A DNA stretch of 32,645 nt, taken from contig VXMR01000045.1 of NCBI GenBank assembly GCA_009841005.1, forward strand, positions 1-32,645, in the 5' to 3' direction. Position 1 is the first letter of the stretch, and every line of letters begins with the position of its first letter. Under the pieces are notes generated by a model, which had not been told where the DNA came from, did no database searches, and saw nothing but the letters and a program-made list of their open reading frames with translations. Below, one piece after another: positions 17,856 to 26,568 of this stretch. A program made the translations under genes and the position numbers. Origin of the DNA: Gemmatimonadales bacterium. GTDB taxonomy: Bacteria; Gemmatimonadota; Gemmatimonadetes; Palauibacterales; Palauibacteraceae.

Positions 17856-17930
17856 GGGCGAATAGCTCAGCCGGTTCAGAGCGCCTGCCTTACAAGCAGG
17901 AGGTCGGGGGTTCGAATCCCTCTTCGCCCA
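17856..17930 (+). tRNA. tRNA-Val (anticodon UAC)
   Basis: A full cloverleaf can be drawn. The acceptor stem is GGGCGAA (17856-17862) with TTCGCCC (17923-17929) and discriminator A. The D-arm is GCTC/GAGC. The anticodon stem CCTGC/GCAGG has loop CTTACAA with anticodon TAC at 17891-17893. The T-arm has loop TTCGAAT. The 3' CCA is not encoded. It lies 60 bases before the Asp-box protein gene. Confidence 0.96.
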
Positions 17931-17946
17931 TTGAACTTGCGCGATC

Positions 17947-17967
17947 TGGAGGGCCCTCCGCCCTCCA
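17947..17967 (+). other. Hairpin between tRNA-Val and the Asp-box gene
   Basis: TGGAGGGC (17947-17954) pairs with GCCCTCCA (17960-17967) across a five-base loop. No T-tract follows, so it is not a standard terminator. It may be part of the leader RNA or a tRNA 3' processing or end signal. Confidence 0.4.
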
Positions 17968-17990
17968 CCAACCATCCCGGGAGAACTCTC

Positions 17991-20900
17991 ATGAAGTTGC
18001 CGCGCAGCGCATTCCCGCTCGCCCTCGCACTCTTCGCTCTTCTCGCCGCCACACCGGCCCGGGCCCAAAGCCCTGCGGCCATCTCGGCTGCGCTGGGCGA
18101 CATCGAGTGGCGGCACATCGGTCCCGTGAACATGGGCGGACGGGTGTCCGCCATCATCGGCGTACCGGGCGATCCGCGGACCTTCTGGGTCGGAGCGGCC
18201 AACGGAGGCGTCTGGAAGACGACCAACGGCGGCGTGACCTTCGAGCATCAGTGGGACGACGAGAACACCTACTCGGTCGGGGCGCTGACGCTTGCTCCCT
18301 CCGACCACAACGTCGTCTGGCTCGGCTCCGGCGAGGGCGACCCGCGCAACTCGGTCTCGTACGGCGACGGCGTGTACCGTTCGACCGACGGCGGCGCCAC
18401 CTGGACCCACCTCGGCCTCGACGACAGCGAACGCATCAAGCGCATCGTCGTCGACCCGCGCGACCCCGATGTCGCCCTGGTCTGCGCGATGGGCCACGAA
18501 TGGGGCCCCAACCGGGAGCGCGGCGTCTTCCGCACGACCGACGGCGGCCAGACGTGGGACCACGTGCTGTTCATCGACGAGGACACCGGGTGCTCGGACA
18601 TCGACATCGACCTGACGAACCCCCGCAACGTCTACGCCGGCATGTGGACCTTCCGCCGTCTGCCGTGGCGTTTCGACGACGGGGGCAGGGAGACGGCGCT
18701 TTACGTCTCGCGCGACGGCGGCATCTCGTGGAAGAAGATCACGACCACGCCGGACGAGCCCATGGCCCGCATCGGCATCAGCGTGGCGCAGTCGCGTCCG
18801 AACATCGTGTACCTGATCACCGAATACCCCACCGCCGGCACGCTCTTCATGTCCGACGACCACGGCGAGACCTGGGAGATGGTCAACGACAACAGGAACC
18901 AGCTCAACTTCCGGCCCTTCTACTACTCCGACGTCTACGTCGACCCGTCCGACCACGAGACGCTGTACACGCTCTCGGGCGGACTGTCGAAATCGACCGA
19001 CGGGGGCCGGACCTTCGAGCGCATCGCCAACGACGTGCACGGCGACCACCAGGCGTACTGGATCGACCCGGAAGACGGTGAGCGGATCCTCTCGGGCTCG
19101 GACGGCGGCATGCAGGTGTCGTACGACGGAGGCGCCAACTTCCACATCTTCCGCAACTTCAGCCTCGCGCAGTACTACCACATCTTCGTCGACGACCGCG
19201 ACCCGTACTACGTGTGCGGCGGGCTGCAGGACAACGGCAACTGGTGCGGGCCGAGCCGGCTCAACGACCGCCGTGGCATCCTGCCCGGCTATTTCTACAC
19301 CGTCTCCGGCGGCGACGGCTTCTACACCGTGCCGGTCCCGGGTCAGCCGAACCTGATCTACTCGAACGCGCAGGGCGGTTACTTCCGCATCACGGACACG
19401 AACTCGGGGCAGATGCGGTCGATCGAGCCGTGGCCGCTCATGATCGGCTCGGTGGGGCAGGGCATGTACCAGGCGAGGTACCGTTTCAACTGGGACGCGC
19501 CGATCGTCATCTCGCCGCACGACCCGGCGACGGTGTACTGGGGCGGCAACGTCGTTTTCCGCAGCAACGACTACGGCCACTCGTGGGACGTGATCAGCCC
19601 CGACCTCACCACCGACGACCCGGAGAAGCAGCTCGATTCGGGCGGCGAGATCTACCTCGACAACACCGCGGCGGAATTCCACACGACGATCCTCACCATC
19701 GCCGAGGACGAGTTCGAGCCGGGTGTGATCTGGGTCGGCACCGACGACGGCAACGTGCAGATCACGCGCGACGGCGGCGCGACGTGGACGAACGTCCGCG
19801 ACCGCGTGCCCGGTCTGCCCGCCGAGACCTGGATCGGCAACATCGAGGCGTCACCCACGGATGCCGGCACCGCGTACATGGCCGTCGACAACCACCGCCT
19901 CGACGACTTCACCCCGCACCTGTACGAGACGCGCGACTACGGGCAGACGTGGCGCGACATCTCCGCCGGGCTCCCGCAGGACGACTACGTGAAGGTCGTG
20001 CGGCAGCACCCCTCGAACCCGGATCTGCTCTTCGTCGGCATGGAGCGCGGCATTTTCGCGTCCTGGGACCGTGGCGACACGTGGGTGGACATCCGCGGCA
20101 ACCTGCCGCGCGTGTCGGTGCGGGGCGTGAAGATCCAGCGCCAGTACAACGACCTCGTCATCGGCACGCACGGGCGCGGCGCGTTCATCCTCGACGACAT
20201 CCAGCCCATGGTCGAGCTGACCGAGGCCATCGGCCGGGACGCCCATCTCTTCGACATCCGCACGGCGACGGAGTGGGAGATGTGGGGCCGCACCAGCAAC
20301 TTCGGCCAGAGCCGCTTTGCGGGGGAGAACCCCGCCCCCGGCGCGTGGATCCACTTCCATCTCTCGGAGGACGCCGCGGAAGCGGCAGGCAACTCGGTCG
20401 ACGTACGCATCACGGACCGCAACGGCACCCTCGTGCGCGAGTTCGAGCACCGCGACGTCACGCCGGGCCTCAACCGCGCGGTCTGGGACCTCCGCTGGGC
20501 CGGTGCGGAACCGATTCCGGGACAGGGTCCTCCGGGTGGAGGGTTCTTCTTCTTCGGCCCGTCGGGCCCGCCCGCCGTCCCGGGCACCTACACGGCGACG
20601 ATCGACGTGGGCGGCACCGAGCTGTCGAAGGACTTCCAGCTCCGAGGCGACCCGAACGTGGCGGCTTCGCAGGCCGTGTACGACGAGCGCTTCACCGCGG
20701 CCATGCGCGCACGCGACCTCGAGACGCAACTCAATCGGATGATGGGCACGATCAACGACCTGGACGGACAGATCGACGGACTCCTCGAGTCCATCGAAGG
20801 CAAGAACCTGTCCAACGAAGAACAGGTGAAAGCCGTCGCCGACGATGCTCAGAGTCAGCTGACGGCGGTGTCGAGCGAAGTGCGGCGTCCGCCGGGATCG

Positions 20901-21143
20901 ATGGGCTACCGCGATTGGCCGCGCCTCATCGAGCAGCTTCGCAACATCTCCCGCGCGGTCTCGGGCCCGCAGGCGCGACCGACGGTCGGGCAGATGGAGG
21001 TGCTGACCGAGATCGAAGCCGGCGCCGCTCAGCGGGCCGAGGAGCTTTCCGGCATCGTGAACGGCGTGATCGCCGACCTCAACGACCTCCTGGAGGACGC
21101 GCCGAAGATCATTACGAACTGGAGGCGGGTGGTGATCAGCTGA
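17991..21143 (+). CDS. Secreted Asp-box (BNR/sortilin-like) beta-propeller protein
   Basis: This is a 1050-residue exported protein. Residues 1-25 form a signal peptide ending ATPARA before QS. The body contains about eleven Asp-box turns of the SxDxGxTW type, for example STDGGATWTHL, TTDGGQTWDHV, SRDGGISWKKI, SDDHGETWEMV, SNDYGHSWDVI, TRDYGQTWRDI and SWDRGDTWVDI. These indicate one or two multi-bladed beta-propellers, as in VPS10/sialidase-like proteins. After about residue 760 comes a beta-sandwich-like segment with a Gly-rich stretch (PGQGPPGGGFFFFGPSG), then a helical C-terminus. Such proteins are often annotated 'glycosyl hydrolase', but I see no evidence for a catalytic site. GGGAGA precedes ATG 17991. 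Confidence 0.9.
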   Translation: MKLPRSAFPLALALFALLAATPARAQSPAAISAALGDIEWRHIGPVNMGGRVSAIIGVPGDPRTFWVGAANGGVWKTTNGGVTFEHQWDDENTYSVGALTLAPSDHNVVWLGSGEGDPRNSVSYGDGVYRSTDGGATWTHLGLDDSERIKRIVVDPRDPDVALVCAMGHEWGPNRERGVFRTTDGGQTWDHVLFIDEDTGCSDIDIDLTNPRNVYAGMWTFRRLPWRFDDGGRETALYVSRDGGISWKKITTTPDEPMARIGISVAQSRPNIVYLITEYPTAGTLFMSDDHGETWEMVNDNRNQLNFRPFYYSDVYVDPSDHETLYTLSGGLSKSTDGGRTFERIANDVHGDHQAYWIDPEDGERILSGSDGGMQVSYDGGANFHIFRNFSLAQYYHIFVDDRDPYYVCGGLQDNGNWCGPSRLNDRRGILPGYFYTVSGGDGFYTVPVPGQPNLIYSNAQGGYFRITDTNSGQMRSIEPWPLMIGSVGQGMYQARYRFNWDAPIVISPHDPATVYWGGNVVFRSNDYGHSWDVISPDLTTDDPEKQLDSGGEIYLDNTAAEFHTTILTIAEDEFEPGVIWVGTDDGNVQITRDGGATWTNVRDRVPGLPAETWIGNIEASPTDAGTAYMAVDNHRLDDFTPHLYETRDYGQTWRDISAGLPQDDYVKVVRQHPSNPDLLFVGMERGIFASWDRGDTWVDIRGNLPRVSVRGVKIQRQYNDLVIGTHGRGAFILDDIQPMVELTEAIGRDAHLFDIRTATEWEMWGRTSNFGQSRFAGENPAPGAWIHFHLSEDAAEAAGNSVDVRITDRNGTLVREFEHRDVTPGLNRAVWDLRWAGAEPIPGQGPPGGGFFFFGPSGPPAVPGTYTATIDVGGTELSKDFQLRGDPNVAASQAVYDERFTAAMRARDLETQLNRMMGTINDLDGQIDGLLESIEGKNLSNEEQVKAVADDAQSQLTAVSSEVRRPPGSMGYRDWPRLIEQLRNISRAVSGPQARPTVGQMEVLTEIEAGAAQRAEELSGIVNGVIADLNDLLEDAPKIITNWRRVVIS

Positions 21144-21171
21144 ACGCGGGCAGCCCGGAGGCGGCGGCGGG

Positions 21172-22107
21172 ATGGACATGTGGTTTCTGATCGGCACGCT
21201 CTCGCGCTGGGCGTTGTTCGCGGGCCTCCTCGTCGCGGTGGGGGCGGTGGCCTTCAAGCTGGTCATCCTCCGGCGCTTTCCGGGGTTCGAGCCGGAGGAG
21301 GATGGAGCCGCCGGCGTGACGCCCGAGAGGCTGGCCGCGCGGATCGGCGGCTTGGCGGTACTCCTCGCCGGCGCGGGCACGCTGGGTCGCCTCGCGGCGG
21401 AGGCGAGCATCTTTCGCGATCCGTTCGAACCCCTGGGGGCGGAGCTTCGCCTGCTCGTGACCGGGACTTCGTGGGGCCGGGCGTGGCTCGGACAGGTCGC
21501 GGCGGTCGTTGTCTCCGGACTGGCCTTCGCACTCGCCGCGGCGCGGGGGGCGCGGGCGGAATTCGGCTGGATCGCGGCCACGGCGGGGGTGGCCCTCCTC
21601 GCGTATACGCCGGCGCTGGCCGGGCATGCAGCCGGAGCCGAGCACTTCGTCACTCCCGCGATCACCGCCGATATCTTCCACATGGTGGCGGGAGGCGTGT
21701 GGCTGGGCACGCTGGCCGTGATGGCGGGGGTCCTTTATCTCGGTCGGCGCCGGGGGGCTTCGCTGTCGAAACGCCGCATCGTCGACTGGATCTCGGCCTT
21801 CTCGCCGCTCGCGCTGGGCTCGGCGGCGGTCATCGCCGTTACCGGACTCTTCGCGGCATGGCTCCATCTCGGCTCCATCTCGGCGCTCTGGACCGAACCC
21901 TGGGGCCGGACGCTGAGTCTGAAGCTCTTCGTCGTTCTCGCGATCGCGGGTTGCGGCGCGTACAACTGGCGACGCGCTCGCGGCCGGGTGGGGGAAGCCG
22001 AGGATCCACCGCGTCTCCCGCCGACCGTCACCGTCGAACTGGGCGCGGCGGGTCTGCTTCTCCTCGTCACGGCCGTCCTCACCGGCACGACGCCCCCGGC
22101 CCATTGA
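21172..22107 (+). CDS. copD: CopD-family copper resistance membrane protein
   Basis: The 311-residue polytopic membrane protein has about eight hydrophobic helices. The CopD domain lies in the second half, with the typical FHMVAGGVWLGTL helix and SPLALGSAAVIAVTGLFAAWLHLGSI, and a C-terminal LKLFVVLAIAGCGAYNWRR. CopD-type proteins move copper across the inner membrane; transport direction and metal are not proven here. No CopC, the usual periplasmic partner, is adjacent. ATG 21172 is preceded by GGAGG (21157-21161). The stop codon lies in the first unit of a 27-bp tandem duplication. Confidence 0.82.
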   Translation: MDMWFLIGTLSRWALFAGLLVAVGAVAFKLVILRRFPGFEPEEDGAAGVTPERLAARIGGLAVLLAGAGTLGRLAAEASIFRDPFEPLGAELRLLVTGTSWGRAWLGQVAAVVVSGLAFALAAARGARAEFGWIAATAGVALLAYTPALAGHAAGAEHFVTPAITADIFHMVAGGVWLGTLAVMAGVLYLGRRRGASLSKRRIVDWISAFSPLALGSAAVIAVTGLFAAWLHLGSISALWTEPWGRTLSLKLFVVLAIAGCGAYNWRRARGRVGEAEDPPRLPPTVTVELGAAGLLLLVTAVLTGTTPPAH

Positions 22108-22135
22108 ACCGGCATGACGGCCCCGGCCCATTGAA
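22082..22135 (+). repeat. 27-bp tandem duplication spanning the copD stop
   Basis: Units 22082-22108 and 22109-22135 are directly adjacent and agree at 25 of 27 positions. The first contains the last codons and TGA of copD; the second lies in the gap before the next gene. Confidence 0.9.
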
Positions 22136-22180
22136 GCCGATGAGACGCTCGGCGAGACACGCATTGGCGGGTCCCGGACC

Positions 22181-23488
22181 GTGACCGCGATCTCCGGACT
22201 CCGGGTGAACGGAGACCGGCTCTGGGGGCGCCTCGAGGCGATGGCGCGCATCGGCGCCACTCCGGCCGGGGGCGTCCACCGCCTCGCCCTGAGCGACGAG
22301 GACCGTCGGGCGCGCGATCTCTTCCGGGGGTGGGCCGAGTCGCTGGGCCTCGCGGTGTCCGTCGACGGGATCGGCAACATGTTCGCCCGCCGGGATGGGA
22401 CCGGCGGCGCCGGGGCCGAAGGCCGACCCCCTCTCGTGCTCGGGAGTCACCTCGACAGCCAGCCGACGGGGGGGCGGTTCGACGGGCCGCTCGGCGTCCT
22501 CGCGGCGCTGGAGGTCGTGGAAACGCTCGAGGAGCACGGGGTGCGGACGGCTCTACCGATCGAAGTGGTGAACTGGACGAACGAGGAGGGCGCCCGCTTT
22601 CCGCCCGCCATGATGGGCTCGGGCGCCTTCTCCGGCCGCTTTGCGCTCGCGGACGCGCTCGGCGCGACGGACGCGGACGGGGTCACGGTCTCCGACGCCA
22701 TCGACCGCATCGGCTATCGCGGCGCGCTTCCCGTCGGGGGCCGCCCGCTCGCCGCCGCTCTCGAGTTGCACATCGAGCAGGGCCCGATTCTCGAGGAGAG
22801 TGGGTGCGAGATCGGTGTGGTGACCGGCGTGCAGGGCGCCCGCTGGTTCGACATGACGATCACGGGAGAGGAGGCGCACGCAGGGTCGACGCCGCTGTCC
22901 CGGCGGACGGATCCGGTGGCGGTGTTCGGGCGGTTTCTCGTCGACGCGTTTCACCGCATCGAACGCGACTTCGCGCCCCACGGCCGGCTGACCTTCGGGG
23001 TTCTCGCGGCGGAGCCGGCGTCGCGGAACACCGTGCCCGGGCGCGTCACGGTGAGCGTGGACCTCCGTCACCCCGACGACGCGACCCTCGACGACATGGA
23101 GGACGGTCTGCGCGAGGCGGCGAACCGCGCCTGCCTCGAACGCGGAGCGGCGTGGCGGCTCGATGACGTCTGGCGCTCTCCTCCGGTGCGGTTTTCCGGC
23201 CGTTGCATCGACGCCGTCCGCGCGGCGGCGGATCTCTGCGGCTATGCCTCCATGCCGATGGTGGCCGGCGCCGGCCATGACTCCGTGCACACGAACGACG
23301 TCGCGCCGACGGGGATGGTCTTCGTCCCCTGCGAAGACGGCATCAGCCACAACGAGGCGGAGAACATCACGCCCGCACAGGCGGAGGCGGGCGCCAACGT
23401 CCTCCTCCACGCGGCGCTCGCACTCGTGGAGCCGACGTCGGCTGATATGTTGTCCGCGCCGACACACCAACCAGGAGGCGCCGCGTGA
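22181..23488 (+). CDS. M20-family N-carbamoyl-amino-acid hydrolase / beta-ureidopropionase
   Basis: This zinc-dependent amidohydrolase family cleaves N-carbamoyl-L-amino acids, N-carbamoyl-beta-alanine or allantoate. In 435 residues the metal and catalytic signatures are GSHLDSQPTGGRFDGPLG (H90, D92, D101), NWTNEEGARF (E135/E136), ELHIEQG (H197), the dimerisation domain with GEEAHAGSTPL, and the C-terminal AGHDSVH and GISHNEAEN. All are intact. GTG 22181 starts the frame. The stop overlaps the start of the aminotransferase as GTGA, so the two products are made together. The downstream omega-aminotransferase favours a substrate that yields beta-alanine or another omega- or beta-amino acid, as in reductive pyrimidine breakdown. 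Allantoate amidohydrolase or carbamoylase activity remains possible. Confidence 0.88.
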   Translation: MTAISGLRVNGDRLWGRLEAMARIGATPAGGVHRLALSDEDRRARDLFRGWAESLGLAVSVDGIGNMFARRDGTGGAGAEGRPPLVLGSHLDSQPTGGRFDGPLGVLAALEVVETLEEHGVRTALPIEVVNWTNEEGARFPPAMMGSGAFSGRFALADALGATDADGVTVSDAIDRIGYRGALPVGGRPLAAALELHIEQGPILEESGCEIGVVTGVQGARWFDMTITGEEAHAGSTPLSRRTDPVAVFGRFLVDAFHRIERDFAPHGRLTFGVLAAEPASRNTVPGRVTVSVDLRHPDDATLDDMEDGLREAANRACLERGAAWRLDDVWRSPPVRFSGRCIDAVRAAADLCGYASMPMVAGAGHDSVHTNDVAPTGMVFVPCEDGISHNEAENITPAQAEAGANVLLHAALALVEPTSADMLSAPTHQPGGAA

Positions 23489-24885
23489 CCGCCACGACGA
23501 ACCCCGCCACGGCGAACCCCGCCGGGACCGCAACGGCGCAATGGCAGGACATCGACCGACGCCACCACGTCCACCCCTTCATCGACCCCAGGGTCGTCGC
23601 CGAGAAGGGGACGCGCGTGATCGTGGGCGCGGAGGGCCGCCACCTCATCGACTCCGATGGCCGGCGCATCCTCGACGGCATGGGCGGCCTGTGGTGCGTG
23701 AATCTCGGCTACGGACGGGAGGAACTTGCGAGGGCGGCGTACGACCAGATGGTCGAACTCCCCTACTACAACACGTTCTTCCGTTCGGCGCCCCCGGCCA
23801 CGATCGAGCTGTCGCGGGTCCTCGCGGAGCTCACGCCCGGCGCGATCGCGCACACCTTCTTCTCGAGCTCCGGCTCCGAAGCGAACGACACCATCGTCCG
23901 CCTCGTCCGCCGATACTGGGACCTCCGCGGAAAACCCGAAAAGAAGACGTTCATCAGCCGAACCTACGCGTATCACGGCAGCACGATGGCCGCCGCCAGT
24001 CTGGGCGGTTTCGAGGCCATGCACGCGGTGGGCGACCTGCCGTTGCCCGGCTTCGAGCACGTAATGCCCCCGTACTGGTTTGCCATGGGAGCGCCCGGCG
24101 AGACGCCGGAAGAGACCGGCGCGCGGGCGGCGCGGGCGGTGGAGGAGAAGATCGCCGAACTCGGTGCGGATCGCGTGGCGGCGTTCATCGGCGAGCCCGT
24201 CATCGGCGCCGGAGGCGTCATCGTGCCGCCGGACAATTACTGGCCCGAGATCCAGCGCATCTGCCGCGCGAACGATGTGCTCGTGGTCTGCGACGAGGTG
24301 ATCACCGGCTTCGGCCGCACGGGCGAGTGGTTCGGCGCCGAGAAGTTCGGGATCGAGGCCGACCTCATGACGATCGCCAAGGGACTCACGTCCGGCTATC
24401 TGCCGATGTCCGCCGTGCTCATGACCGATGCGGTGTACGACGTCTTGGCCGAAGGCGGGGTGATCCCGCACGGCTACACCTATTCGGGCCACCCGGTCTC
24501 CGCCGCCGTGGCCCTGGAGAACCTCCGGATCATGAGGGAGGAAGGCGTCGTCGACCGGGTGAGGGAGGACACCGGCCCCTACTTCCAGGCGCGGCTGAGG
24601 GAGTTGAACGATCACCCGCTCGTGGGCGAGGTGCGGGGCGTCGGACTCGTGGCCAGTGTCGAACTCTCGAAGGACAAGGCGACCCGGGAGCTGTTCGAGC
24701 CCATGGGCGAGGTGGGCGCCCTCTGTCACGAGCACCTCTACGACGAAGGGGTCGTGTTCCGCGCCATGCGCGACGTCATCTGCACGAGTCCGCCGCTCAC
24801 GATCACCCGCGACGAGGTCGACGAACTCGTGACGAAGGCCCGGGCGGGCATCGATCGGACGGCGCGGGACCTCGGCATGATGTAG
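23485..24885 (+). CDS. Class-III (omega) aminotransferase
   Basis: This is a PLP-dependent fold-type I aminotransferase of 466 residues. Signatures are GGLWCVNLGYG (about 67-77), FFSSSGSEANDT (about 125-136), YAYHGSTMAA, IGEPVIGAGGVIVPP, CDEVITGFGRTG with PLP-contact D270, and the Schiff-base lysine K299 in DLMTIAKGLTSGYLP. The closest well-known relatives in pattern are beta-alanine/omega-amino-acid:pyruvate aminotransferases. GTG 23485 has AGGAGG at 23473-23478. The four-base overlap with the M20 hydrolase suggests a two-step pathway: the carbamoyl amino acid is hydrolysed, then the free amine is transaminated. Confidence 0.92.
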   Translation: MTATTNPATANPAGTATAQWQDIDRRHHVHPFIDPRVVAEKGTRVIVGAEGRHLIDSDGRRILDGMGGLWCVNLGYGREELARAAYDQMVELPYYNTFFRSAPPATIELSRVLAELTPGAIAHTFFSSSGSEANDTIVRLVRRYWDLRGKPEKKTFISRTYAYHGSTMAAASLGGFEAMHAVGDLPLPGFEHVMPPYWFAMGAPGETPEETGARAARAVEEKIAELGADRVAAFIGEPVIGAGGVIVPPDNYWPEIQRICRANDVLVVCDEVITGFGRTGEWFGAEKFGIEADLMTIAKGLTSGYLPMSAVLMTDAVYDVLAEGGVIPHGYTYSGHPVSAAVALENLRIMREEGVVDRVREDTGPYFQARLRELNDHPLVGEVRGVGLVASVELSKDKATRELFEPMGEVGALCHEHLYDEGVVFRAMRDVICTSPPLTITRDEVDELVTKARAGIDRTARDLGMM

Positions 24886-24908
24886 CGGTCCGCGCGCGGG
24901 GGCTGCCT

Positions 24909-26012
24909 TCAGACCCCTTCGAGCGTCTCCGCCATAAGGTGCCGGACCACGGCCCGCACGTCGCCGGTCTCTTCGTACACGGCGAGTTGCCGCTGCGAAC
25001 TCGACCCTTCCCTGAGGATCCGGAGCGCGTATTCCACCTCCGCGCGGGTGCCGAGTTCGTCGACCACGTCGTCGAGGAACCACTCGATGAGTTCGACGAT
25101 CAGGTCGGTCGCGGGGTGCTCGCTCTGCCGCCCGAAATCGATGAGCTTGCCCGTCAGCCCGTACCGGGCGGCGCGCCACTTGTTCTCCGCCAGGAGGACT
25201 TCGGGATAGAGGCGGAAGGTGAGGTTGTCCCGCCGCAGCTTCCAGAGTTTCGCCACCAGCGCCTGGAAGATGGCGGCGATGCACACGACCTCCTCCACCC
25301 GCGTGCACATGTCGCACACGCGGAATTCGAGCGTCGGGAACTTGTGGTTGGGACGCACATCCCACCAGATCTTGGTCGGGTCCGGGATCGTGTTCGAGCG
25401 GACCATCGTCTCGATGAAGTGGTCGTACTCGCTCCAGCCTCCGAAGCTCATCGGGATGCCCGTGCGCGGAAAGTTGCGCCAGATGATGCTTCGGTACGAA
25501 TGAAGGCCCGTCTTCGACCCCTCCCAGAAGGGGGAACTGGTGGAGAGGGCGAGGACGTGCGGGAGGAAGTACCGCGAGACGTTCATCGCATCCACCATGA
25601 AATCCCGATCCTCGATGCCCACATGGATGTGGGTGCCGAAGATCAGGTTCCGTTCGGCGACCTGCTGCAGATCCTCCCGCAGTCCGACGTAACGGTCGAG
25701 CGGCGTGATGTCCTGCTGCTCCCAGGTCGAGAAGGGGTGCGTGCCCGCGGCCACGATGGCGAGCCCCTTCTCGGCGACCGTGCCGCTGACGAGGCGTCGC
25801 ATGCGCACGACCTCCTCGCGCGCCTCCGCCACATCCCGGCAGACCTCGCTCGCCGTCTCCACGCACGCCTGGTGAAGTTCCGGGTGGATCTGCCCGCGCG
25901 TCTCCGGATCACCTTCGAGAATCTCGGTGATGAACGACGTGAGTTCGCCGGTCTCCGGATGGACGACCTGGTACTCCTCTTCGATCCCGAGCGTGAGTGA
26001 AGGCGCTTTCAT
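24909..26012 (-). CDS. ybdK: YbdK-type carboxylate-amine ligase (GCS2 family)
   Basis: The protein belongs to the glutamate-cysteine ligase family 2, cytosolic ATP-dependent enzymes that join a carboxylate to an amine; E. coli YbdK has weak gamma-glutamylcysteine synthetase activity. The 367 residues from the ATG whose complement is 26010-26012 begin TLGIEEEYQVVHPETGEL, the family N-terminal signature. AAGTHPFSTWEQQ, NLIFGTHIHVGIEDRD, the SSPFWEGSKTGLHSYRS region and TLEFRVCDMCTR follow. GGAGAGGGT upstream supports this start; an earlier in-frame ATG would run 50 residues back without similarity. It converges on the aminotransferase gene with a 23-base gap. Confidence 0.92.
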   Translation of the reverse strand: MKAPSLTLGIEEEYQVVHPETGELTSFITEILEGDPETRGQIHPELHQACVETASEVCRDVAEAREEVVRMRRLVSGTVAEKGLAIVAAGTHPFSTWEQQDITPLDRYVGLREDLQQVAERNLIFGTHIHVGIEDRDFMVDAMNVSRYFLPHVLALSTSSPFWEGSKTGLHSYRSIIWRNFPRTGIPMSFGGWSEYDHFIETMVRSNTIPDPTKIWWDVRPNHKFPTLEFRVCDMCTRVEEVVCIAAIFQALVAKLWKLRRDNLTFRLYPEVLLAENKWRAARYGLTGKLIDFGRQSEHPATDLIVELIEWFLDDVVDELGTRAEVEYALRILREGSSSQRQLAVYEETGDVRAVVRHLMAETLEGV

Positions 26013-26136
26013 TGTGACCCTCTCCGGGAGAGCGTTTCGAAGCCGCGGGGGCAAGCTACTTTCGAGGATCGCCGGAGGCCATGTATGTTCCCCCGTCCCC
26101 AACCCGACCCGGTTTCCCGACACGGAGGCTGCACTG

Positions 26137-26457
26137 ATGGACTGGCTCTTCGCAATCTGCATCTTCTGGCTTGTGGCTGCGGTCTTCTTCGGCGGCCTCT
26201 ACGACGCGGAGACCGGCTCGCCCGGCCGCCAGGTGCTGGGGCTTCTGCTCAACTTCGTCGTTTTCCTCGGCATCTTCGCCGTGCTGCGGCTCGCACTCGG
26301 CGGCCTGGGCGGGGAGAGCGCCTTCCTGCGCACCGTGTGGGGGACCGTCCTGCCCACGGCCCTGCCGACGATGCTGATCGGCCGGATCGGGAACGTGGTT
26401 TTCAAGCTCGCCGGTGTCACGATGACACGAAAAGTGTTCTCGGCGGACGCCCACTAG
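26137..26457 (+). CDS. Small hypothetical membrane protein
   Basis: This 106-residue protein is not recognised. Hydrophobic helices are at about 3-21 (WLFAICIFWLVAAVFFGGLY), 33-52 (VLGLLLNFVVFLGIFAVLRL) and 66-82, so three membrane passes are likely. The C-terminus is short and basic. GGAGG at 26124-26128 supports ATG 26137; the frame is open further upstream but without a membrane-protein pattern. It stands alone between the divergent ybdK-like gene and the HU gene. No function can be inferred. Confidence 0.75.
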   Translation: MDWLFAICIFWLVAAVFFGGLYDAETGSPGRQVLGLLLNFVVFLGIFAVLRLALGGLGGESAFLRTVWGTVLPTALPTMLIGRIGNVVFKLAGVTMTRKVFSADAH

Positions 26458-26491
26458 CCGGCCCTTCCGCAGGCGATATCGAGCGCCACAC

Positions 26492-26520
26492 TTGCAATCC
26501 CGCGATGGCGGGCGAATTAT
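26492..26520 (+). promoter_or_regulatory. Candidate promoter of the HU gene
   Basis: TTGCAA (26492-26497) and AATTAT (26515-26520) are 17 bases apart, each matching 4 of 6 consensus bases, in an otherwise GC-rich gap. A small inverted repeat, CCCGC-GATG-GCGGG, fills the spacer and could be an operator. Confidence 0.4.
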
Positions 26521-26568
26521 GCGCCCGGATCGCTCGTCGGAGCTTACTTTCAACAGGGAGAACCCAGG

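Noticed and set aside
17778..19682. Valine/arginine-rich open frame on the - strand across the tRNA and Asp-box gene
   Set aside because: It covers a tRNA gene and is antisense to a gene with a signal peptide and repeated Asp boxes.
18361..20090. Repeated short DNA motifs that might suggest a CRISPR or satellite array
   Set aside because: The repeats encode Asp boxes in frame, are irregularly spaced and differ in sequence. There are no regular spacers.
23163..26000. Long open frames on both strands across the hydrolase, aminotransferase and ybdK-like genes
   Set aside because: The correct frames carry clear catalytic motifs. The alternatives are Arg/Pro/Ala-rich shadows typical of GC-rich DNA.
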